64,000 bases of DNA from Oscillospiraceae bacterium. Its GTDB lineage: Bacteria > Bacillota > Clostridia > Oscillospirales > Ruminococcaceae. Shown piece after piece: positions 58,628 to 64,000 of the stretch. The stretch spans positions 1 to 64,000 of the forward strand of contig SFFJ01000006.1 in the NCBI GenBank assembly GCA_004557855.1, in the 5' to 3' direction. Below the pieces are notes generated by a model, which saw only the letters and a list, made by a program, of their open reading frames with translations, had not been told where the DNA came from and made no database searches. Both the position numbers and the translations under genes were made by a program. Each line of letters begins with the position of its first letter. The stretch's first letter is position 1.

Positions 58628-60220
58628 CTATTCCCGGTTAAACTCGGTCAGCTGAAGGCCCTCGTTGCGCTCCAGCGCCCACTGGATGTTCCACTCGCTC
58701 GCAAAGAGCAGCAGGTTGTTGCCCTTCAGGTCCTGCACCCACTTGGTGTCGCTGGTCAGCGTCATGGTCTTGGGGTCGGCGTCCCGGCTCGCGATCCACC
58801 GGATGTACCCGTAGGGCAGGTCGCTGCGCCGGATGTCCACACCGTATTCGTTCTTCAGCCGGTACTCCAGCACCTCAAACTGCAAAACGCCTACCACGCC
58901 CACGATCACACGTTCCATACCGCCGCCCGGCTCGGTGAAAATCTGTATGGCACCCTCCTGCGCAATCTGGGTCATGCCCTTGACGAACTGCTTGCGCTTC
59001 AGGGTGTCCACCTGCTCTATCGCCGCAAAATGCTCCGGTGCAAAGGTAGGAATTCCCTCGAACCGCACCTTCATCTTGGGGTCGCACACCGTATCCCCGA
59101 TGGAGAAAATACCCGGGTCAAACACCCCGATGATATCCCCGGCGTACGCCTCCTCGATGATTTCCCGGTTCTCGGCCATCATCTGCTGGGGCTGCGCCAG
59201 CTTGATGCGCTTGCCCTCCTGCACGTGCAGGTACTCGGTGTCCTTTTGGAATTTCCCGGAGCAGATGCGCATGAATGCAATGCGGTCGCGGTGGTTCTTA
59301 TTCATATTCGCCTGAATTTTGAACACAAAGGCGGAAAAGCTCTCATCAAAGGGGTCCACCATCCCGTCGATGGTCTTGCGGGGCAGCGGGGGCGTCGTCA
59401 TCTGCAGGAAGTTCTCCAAAAAGGTCTCCACGCCGAAGTTGGTCAGCGCCGACCCGAAGAACACCGGGCTCAATTTACCGTGGCGCACCTTTTCTATATC
59501 AAATTCATAGCTTGCGCCGTCCAAAAGCTCGATGTCATCCACCAGCGCCTGCCGCTGATACGGCCCCAGCAGCTCATCCAGCCGTGCGGTATCGGTGATG
59601 TCGCACTCGATGGTCGCCAGCTTATTCTGCCCGTTGTGGAACTCATTAAAGGTCAGAATCTCCCGGCGGTCCCGGTCGAATACCCCCTTGAAATCCACGC
59701 CGCAGCCGATGGGCCAGTTCACCGGGTAGGTGCCGATGCCGAACTCCTTTTCCAGCTCCTCCAAAAGGTCAAAGGGGTTGCGGGCCTCACGGTCCAGCTT
59801 ATTGATAAAGGTAAAGATGGGGATATCCCGCATGGCGCACACCTTAAAGAGCTTGCGGGTCTGCGGCTCTATGCCCTTTGCCGCATCAATGACCATCACG
59901 GCGCTGTCCGCCGCCATCAGGGTGCGGTAGGTATCCTCGCTGAAGTCCTGGTGTCCGGGGGTATCCAATATGTTGATGCAGAACCCCTTGTATTCAAACT
60001 GCATCACCGAGCTGGTGACCGAAATACCGCGCTGCTTTTCGATCTCCATCCAGTCGGAGACCGCATGGCGCGCGGTCTTTTTGCCCTTCACCGAGCCCGC
60101 CAGCTGAATGGCCCCGCCGTAAAGCAGGAATTTTTCGGTCAGCGTGGTCTTACCGGCATCGGGGTGGGAGATAATGGCGAAGGTCCTCCGCCGGCTGATT
60201 TCCTCTTTGAGTGTTGCCAC
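58628..60220 (-). CDS. prfC: peptide chain release factor 3
   Basis: The GTPase that recycles RF1/RF2 after termination. 530 residues, standard RF3 length. G1 is ISHPDAGKTTLTEKFLLYGG near 18, G3 ILDTPGHQDFSEDTYRTLMA near 88 and G4 FINKLDREARNPFD near 138. ATG at 60220; its SD (AAGGAAGG) is 12-13 nt upstream, slightly long. Monocistronic, with its own promoter. A TetM-like ribosomal protection protein is excluded by the RF3-type insert and end. Confidence 0.95.
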   Translation of the reverse strand: MATLKEEISRRRTFAIISHPDAGKTTLTEKFLLYGGAIQLAGSVKGKKTARHAVSDWMEIEKQRGISVTSSVMQFEYKGFCINILDTPGHQDFSEDTYRTLMAADSAVMVIDAAKGIEPQTRKLFKVCAMRDIPIFTFINKLDREARNPFDLLEELEKEFGIGTYPVNWPIGCGVDFKGVFDRDRREILTFNEFHNGQNKLATIECDITDTARLDELLGPYQRQALVDDIELLDGASYEFDIEKVRHGKLSPVFFGSALTNFGVETFLENFLQMTTPPLPRKTIDGMVDPFDESFSAFVFKIQANMNKNHRDRIAFMRICSGKFQKDTEYLHVQEGKRIKLAQPQQMMAENREIIEEAYAGDIIGVFDPGIFSIGDTVCDPKMKVRFEGIPTFAPEHFAAIEQVDTLKRKQFVKGMTQIAQEGAIQIFTEPGGGMERVIVGVVGVLQFEVLEYRLKNEYGVDIRRSDLPYGYIRWIASRDADPKTMTLTSDTKWVQDLKGNNLLLFASEWNIQWALERNEGLQLTEFNRE

Positions 60221-60289
60221 AGTGTTTCGTCCTTCCTTTGGCAGTTATTTTCCGCCGCCCTTTCCCGGCGGCACAAATCACAGGGATAT

Positions 60290-60318
60290 ATTTTACCACA
60301 GTCCCGCCGCATTTACAA
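60290..60318 (-). promoter_or_regulatory. sigma-A promoter of prfC
   Basis: Minus strand: -35 TTGTAA (60313-60318), 17-bp spacer, -10 TAAAAT (60290-60295). Confidence 0.75.
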
Positions 60319-60345
60319 GGAAAAACCGCTTATTTTCCCGCCCAT

Positions 60346-60436
60346 CGGCGGAGCCGCACGCCCGCCACGGCGGGCGTAACCCGGCGCCCCACCGGGGCGC
60401 CGGGCGGCCGGGCTCCGCCCGGCCGCGGCTCCGCCG
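60346..60436. repeat. cloverleaf repeat K
   Basis: Perfect 12-bp outer stem (60346-60357 with 60425-60436, arm CGGCGGAGCCGC) enclosing hairpins at 60358-60377 (loop CACG), 60380-60404 (loop ACC, 11-bp arms) and 60406-60424 (loop TCC). It lies upstream of the prfC promoter. Confidence 0.88.
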
Positions 60437-60487
60437 CCTGCCCCCTGCGCCCGCCGGCCCTTTTTGCGTCCCAAAAGCCCCTGCCCC

Positions 60488-61513
60488 CTACACAAAGCAG
60501 TAGTTCACATCCCACGCCGGCAGGCAGGGGTGGTGCCGCAAATACACCTTGTAGTCCGGCCGCAGCGCCAGCACCGCCAGCGGCAGCCGCCACAGGTCCT
60601 CGCTGCGGTGGTACGCCGAAACCAGCAGCCGGGGACGCCACCGCCGCAGCGTCTTTTCCATCCCGGCAATCGCCTCGGCCTCCATCCCCTCCACGTCCAT
60701 CTTGATGAGGCTCACCGCCTGCCCGCACAGGATGTTATCCACACTGTCCAGCTCGGTCATCGCACCGGCCTCCGCCAAATGCGACCCCCGCCCCGCACCT
60801 CCTGCAAAGGGCAGCCGGGCATAGCGGCTGTACGCCCCCAGCCGGTACAGGATGCAGTCATGCAGCGCCGCCGTATTCTTTTCCAGCTTCGCAAAGGTTA
60901 CGGGGTCCGGCTCCAGCGCCGTAATGCGCCGCCACGCCCCCGCATGCTCTATAAATTCCGCTATCGTATCGCCGGTATAGGCGCCCAGATCCATAAAATG
61001 CTCCTCCCGCCCCGGCCGCAGGATCTTCTCCCACACCTCCGCCGGGTCGGTCTCGCAGCCCCGCAGCAGCTCTATCCTGCCGGTCAGCTTGTATTCCGCC
61101 ACATTTCGCAGCACCCTGCGGGACTGCTCATCCGCCAAAAGCCCGTACACCCGTTCCAGCTCCTCCCGGTGGGCTTTGGCATATTCCCGGGTGAATAACT
61201 CCTCCCCCGCCACCGGCACGTCGGGGGCGTACAGCTCCTGCTCTTCCGCCAGCCGTTCTATCTCTGCCATCACCTCCGGCCGGTGGGTCCCAAAGCACAC
61301 CAGCACCACCATCTCGCCGTATCTCTCTTTTACCGTTCGGTAGTCGGTCACCGGGAACCCCATAAACTCCTGCCCCCGGGTAAACCCCTCACTGGCAAAC
61401 ACCCCCGCCGCAGGGATGCCCCTTTTGCCCATCTCTGCCAGTATCTTTTCGGCACCGTCCCCCATCCCGTACAGCAGGATGGGCTTCTGCGTCCTCTCCA
61501 GCTTTTCCCACAT
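60488..61513 (-). CDS. FkbM family methyltransferase
   Basis: A 341-residue protein with two parts. Residues 1-95 are a Rossmann-like segment (ILLYGMGDGAEKILAEMGKR, VVLVCFGTHRPEVM). Residues about 165-341 are an FkbM-type SAM methyltransferase with motif I FMDLGAYTGDTIAEF, ALEPDPVTFAKLEKN, and the family signature IKMDVEGMEAEAIAGMEKTL. Such two-part proteins often methylate sugars or glycan intermediates; no glycan cluster is nearby. ATG at 61513 is chosen for its reach to the conserved start, though AGGAG lies right against it. Confidence 0.85.
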   Translation of the reverse strand: MWEKLERTQKPILLYGMGDGAEKILAEMGKRGIPAAGVFASEGFTRGQEFMGFPVTDYRTVKERYGEMVVLVCFGTHRPEVMAEIERLAEEQELYAPDVPVAGEELFTREYAKAHREELERVYGLLADEQSRRVLRNVAEYKLTGRIELLRGCETDPAEVWEKILRPGREEHFMDLGAYTGDTIAEFIEHAGAWRRITALEPDPVTFAKLEKNTAALHDCILYRLGAYSRYARLPFAGGAGRGSHLAEAGAMTELDSVDNILCGQAVSLIKMDVEGMEAEAIAGMEKTLRRWRPRLLVSAYHRSEDLWRLPLAVLALRPDYKVYLRHHPCLPAWDVNYCFV

Positions 61514-61546
61514 CTCCTCTTTCCACCCCCTGCAAGCCCCGCCTCC

Positions 61547-61630
61547 GGGGGCCGCGCGCACGCTCACGCGTGCACGCGCGGGCATCCGCCCGCGCGCCTG
61601 CGCGCCCTACGGGCGCGCGGCGCGGCCCCC
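61547..61630. repeat. cloverleaf repeat L
   Basis: Perfect 10-bp outer stem (61547-61556 with 61621-61630) enclosing hairpins near 61558-61573 (loop TCAC), 61575-61596 (loop ATCC) and 61600-61618 (loop TAC); several junction bases are unpaired. CTGCA lies on the left at 61530. It falls in the predicted leader of the FkbM gene. Confidence 0.82.
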
Positions 61631-61660
61631 TCCCGGTTTCTTGCGAATTTTTCTCCCCCC

Positions 61661-61689
61661 ATTTTACCACAGCCGCCGCCCCGCCGCAA
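61661..61689 (-). promoter_or_regulatory. sigma-A promoter of the FkbM methyltransferase gene
   Basis: Minus strand: -35 TTGCGG (61684-61689), 17-bp spacer, -10 TAAAAT (61661-61666) with TGG extension. Confidence 0.65.
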
Positions 61690-61705
61690 ATCGTTGTTCA
61701 CAAAA

Positions 61706-61743
61706 AATTTGCAAATTGATTTATATAATTTGCTTGACAAATT
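61706..61743. promoter_or_regulatory. paired AATTTG half-sites, probable operator of RHH-clpB
   Basis: Two inverted pairs of the same half-site: AATTTG/CAAATT with no spacer at 61706-61717, and AATTTG-N5-CAAATT at 61727-61743. The second overlaps the -35 hexamer. Short repeated half-sites suit a ribbon-helix-helix dimer, such as the product of the first gene. Confidence 0.7.
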
Positions 61744-61762
61744 TCATAAGCAGGACTACAAT
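61734..61762 (+). promoter_or_regulatory. consensus sigma-A promoter of RHH-clpB
   Basis: -35 TTGACA (61734-61739), 17-bp spacer, -10 TACAAT (61757-61762). No CIRCE or CtsR heptad box is seen. Confidence 0.88.
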
Positions 61763-61796
61763 TGACATTGGAAAGCCGGGAAAGGAGGCGTCCCCG

Positions 61797-62453
61797 ATGA
61801 AGAAAAATGTCTATTCCCTCGTCCTCTCGGAGGACGTGGTTCACGAAATCGATAAAATGGCCTACCGACAGGGCACCAACCGCAGTAATCTGGTCAATCA
61901 AATTCTGGCCGAATACGCCAGCCTGATCACCCCGGAACGCCGCATCAGCCACCTTCTTTCGGAGGTGCGCCGCCACTTTGAGGAGGCCGCGGGCTTTCAG
62001 CTTCCGGCCGCCACCGCCGGGGGAATGACCCTGCGCACCGCCCTGCAATATAAATACAACCCCACCGTCCGGTACAGTCTGGAGCTTTCGCGGGATAACC
62101 AGTCGGTCGGCACCCTTCGGGTGTCGCTGCGGACCCAGAACAGCCGGCTCATCATGGCCATGGTCAATTTTTACGGCCTGTGGGATACCGTCGAAACGGC
62201 CTTTTTGGGGCGGCAGCAAAGCATGGTGGACGGCGAACGCTACCTCCGGGTTCTGGTGCTGCAAAGCACCGGGCCGCAGGGCCTTTTGCTGGGCAGCGAA
62301 GCCCTCGGGGAGCTGATCGCCGATTATATCGCCACCTTTGATGCAGCACTGAAATTCTACTTTTCCGCCCCGGAGCCGCAGTCCCCTGCCGTAAGGCAGC
62401 AGGTCGAACGGCTGTACCGGGAATATTACGAACGGCGGAATATCGCCGTATAA
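61797..62453 (+). CDS. ribbon-helix-helix DNA-binding protein with unassigned C-terminal domain
   Basis: A 218-residue protein. The first about 45 residues fit a ribbon-helix-helix fold: beta strand KKNVYSLVLSEDVVHEID then the helical pair DKMAYRQGTNRSNLVNQIL. Residues about 50-218 form an unknown domain beginning with a charged helix (LLSEVRRHFEEAAGFQLP) and containing mixed beta sequence (TLRVSLRTQNSRLIMAMVNF). ATG at 61797 with AAAGGAGG. It lies 32 bp upstream of clpB on the same transcript and is the natural candidate for binding the half-sites at its own promoter. Confidence 0.82.
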   Translation: MKKNVYSLVLSEDVVHEIDKMAYRQGTNRSNLVNQILAEYASLITPERRISHLLSEVRRHFEEAAGFQLPAATAGGMTLRTALQYKYNPTVRYSLELSRDNQSVGTLRVSLRTQNSRLIMAMVNFYGLWDTVETAFLGRQQSMVDGERYLRVLVLQSTGPQGLLLGSEALGELIADYIATFDAALKFYFSAPEPQSPAVRQQVERLYREYYERRNIAV

Positions 62454-62485
62454 CCCATGAAAAACCAATGTGAGGAGGATGTTTT

Positions 62486-64000
62486 ATGAACCTCAATCAA
62501 TTCACCCAAAAAAGCGTAGAAGCCATCCAGGCCGCCCAACAGCTGGCCGGAGAGCGTCAGAATCAGCAGATCCGGCAGGAGCACCTGCTGCTGTGCCTGC
62601 TGGAGCAAAAGGAGGGGCTCATCCCGCAGCTGATGCAGAAGATCGGCATTGACCCCGCCGCCCTGCGGCAAAAGCTGACCGCCGCCGTGGAACGGCTGCC
62701 GCAGGTTTCCGGCTCCGGTGCCGGGCAGATGTACCTTTCCCGGGAGCTGGAGCAGGCTCTTAACGAAGCCGAAAAAATTGCCGGGGAAATGCACGATGAA
62801 TACACCTCGGTGGAGCACCTGATGCTGGGCCTGTTTGAAAAGGCCGATGACACCCTTACCGGGCTTTTCCGGGAAGCGGGGCTCACCAAGGAAAAATTCA
62901 TGGCCGCCCTGCGGCAGGTACGGGGCAACCGTTCCGTCACCACCGATACCCCGGAGGACACCTACGATGTCCTGAAAAAATACGGCCGCGATCTGACCGC
63001 CGCCGCCCGCAGCCAGAAGCTGGACCCGGTCATCGGGCGGGATGAGGAGATCCGCAATGTCATCCGCATCCTTTCCCGTAAGACCAAAAACAACCCCTGC
63101 CTCATCGGTGAACCCGGTGTCGGCAAAACCGCCATCGCCGAAGGGCTGGCCCTGCGGATCGTTGCGGGGGATGTGCCGGAAAACCTCAAGGATAAGACCC
63201 TCTTTTCCCTCGATATGGGTGCTTTGGTGGCCGGCGCCAAATTCCGCGGCGAATTTGAGGAACGGCTCAAGGCCGTCCTCAATGAGGTGCAGCAGAGCGA
63301 GGGCAAGATCATTCTGTTCATCGATGAGCTGCACACCATCGTCGGGGCCGGTAAGACCGACGGCGCCATGGACGCCGGCAACCTGTTAAAGCCGATGCTG
63401 GCCCGCGGTGAGCTGCACTGCATCGGTGCCACCACCCTGAATGAATACCGCAAGTACATCGAAAAGGATGCCGCCCTGGAGCGCCGGTTCCAGCCGGTCA
63501 TGGTGGCGGAGCCGACGGTGGAGGATACCATTGCCATCCTGCGTGGTCTGAAGGAGCGTTATGAGGTCTACCACGGCGTTAAAATTCAGGATGCCGCCCT
63601 CATCGCCGCCGCCACCCTTTCCAACCGCTACATCACCGACCGTTTCCTCCCCGATAAGGCCATCGACCTGGTGGATGAGGCCTGTGCTCTCATCAAGACC
63701 GAGATGAATTCGATGCCCACCGAGATGGATGAGCTGCGGCACCGCATCATGCAGCTGGAGATCGAGGAAGCCGCCATGAAGAAGGAGACCGATAAGCTGA
63801 CCCTTTCCCATCTGGCGGAGGTGCAAAAGGAGCTGGCCGAGCTGCGGGAGCAGTTCAACGGCATGAAGGCCCGCTGGGAAAATGAAAAGCAGTCCATCGG
63901 CAAGGTGCAGAGCCTGCGGCAGGAGATCGAAAAGATCAATGCCGAGATCGAGATGGCGCAGAACCGCTATGACCTCAATAAGGCCGCCGAGCTGAAATAC
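62486..64000 (+). CDS. clpB: ATP-dependent chaperone ClpB (partial, right edge)
   Basis: Disaggregase; the first 505 codons are in the window. The N-terminal Clp_N double repeat spans about 1-145 (MNLNQFTQKSVEAIQAAQQL). NBD1 has Walker A GEPGVGKTAIAEGLAL near 207 and Walker B IILFIDELHTIVGAG near 275. From about 405 a helical middle domain begins (MDELRHRIMQLEIEEAAMKK) and continues to the edge. The middle domain and NELNQ-type N terminus favour ClpB over ClpC/ClpA. ATG at 62486 follows GAGGAGG. Cotranscribed with the RHH gene. Confidence 0.94.
   Translation, partial: MNLNQFTQKSVEAIQAAQQLAGERQNQQIRQEHLLLCLLEQKEGLIPQLMQKIGIDPAALRQKLTAAVERLPQVSGSGAGQMYLSRELEQALNEAEKIAGEMHDEYTSVEHLMLGLFEKADDTLTGLFREAGLTKEKFMAALRQVRGNRSVTTDTPEDTYDVLKKYGRDLTAAARSQKLDPVIGRDEEIRNVIRILSRKTKNNPCLIGEPGVGKTAIAEGLALRIVAGDVPENLKDKTLFSLDMGALVAGAKFRGEFEERLKAVLNEVQQSEGKIILFIDELHTIVGAGKTDGAMDAGNLLKPMLARGELHCIGATTLNEYRKYIEKDAALERRFQPVMVAEPTVEDTIAILRGLKERYEVYHGVKIQDAALIAAATLSNRYITDRFLPDKAIDLVDEACALIKTEMNSMPTEMDELRHRIMQLEIEEAAMKKETDKLTLSHLAEVQKELAELREQFNGMKARWENEKQSIGKVQSLRQEIEKINAEIEMAQNRYDLNKAAELKY

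Noticed and set aside
61640..61800. CIRCE or CtsR operator for clpB
   Set aside because: Neither the TTAGCACTC/GAGTGCTAA pair nor a CtsR heptad repeat is present; the AATTTG pairs do not match either.

Overview
The window is 64 kb of ordinary-looking chromosome from a GC-rich anaerobic Clostridia. It is most like the Oscillospiraceae/Ruminococcaceae group, judged from gene content and GC rather than from any database search. Pointers are a full Rnf complex, ThyX in place of ThyA, small Firmicutes families (DUF951, YqeG, YqeK, Gx transporter, a CD1247-like acidic protein), Shine-Dalgarno sites of the AGGAGG type and A/T-rich sigma-A promoters standing out of GC-rich DNA. I see no prophage, insertion sequence, CRISPR array, tRNA or rRNA. 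Fifty-seven genes are called; clpB runs off the right edge.

Layout. From 0.1 to 33.6 kb almost everything is on the minus strand. It comprises coaE and an M18 aminopeptidase; DUF951-prfA-tsaC; a CofE-like gene; an eight-gene unit pcrA-thyX-small membrane protein-dTMP kinase-DUF2156-GNAT-DJ-1-U32; the Rnf operon (Gx transporter, rnfCDGEAB); yqeG-TIM barrel-pepP-efp-acidic protein; rpsU; and a long housekeeping operon smc-ftsY-rdgB-yhbY-nadD-yqeK-rsfS-leuS. From 33.9 to 64 kb direction is mixed. There is an S1-domain protein, a beta-helix lipoprotein, a TetR-controlled RND pump, a two-component system, an ABC transporter with an exported partner, Nudix plus adenine deaminase, a DUF5058 membrane pair with an M20 peptidase, an ECF sigma/anti-sigma pair, a cysteine-less thioredoxin, YegP-like and prfC genes, an FkbM methyltransferase, and a ribbon-helix-helix gene ahead of clpB.

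The most striking signal is not a gene. Twelve intergenic elements of about 81-102 bp (A 2186, B 4801, C 13652, D 33765, E 34925, F 37085, G 42262, H 49045, I 51556, J 58474, K 60346, L 61547) share one architecture. An outer stem of 10-22 bp encloses exactly three consecutive hairpins with 3-4 nt loops, so each can fold into a cloverleaf or four-way junction, usually with no unpaired base at the junction. Sequences differ between copies while pairing is kept, and hairpin modules recur in different copies and orientations. All lie between genes, mostly between predicted transcription units; copy G lies in a predicted 5' leader.

Other notable points: a 70-bp tandem repeat beside rpsU; an RND pump with a coiled-coil insertion of about 410 residues and a perfect 22-bp palindromic operator; an anti-sigma factor fused to two degenerate LytM domains; a duplicated FMN-binding domain in RnfG with altered flavinylation motifs; and paired AATTTG half-sites over the RHH-clpB promoter.
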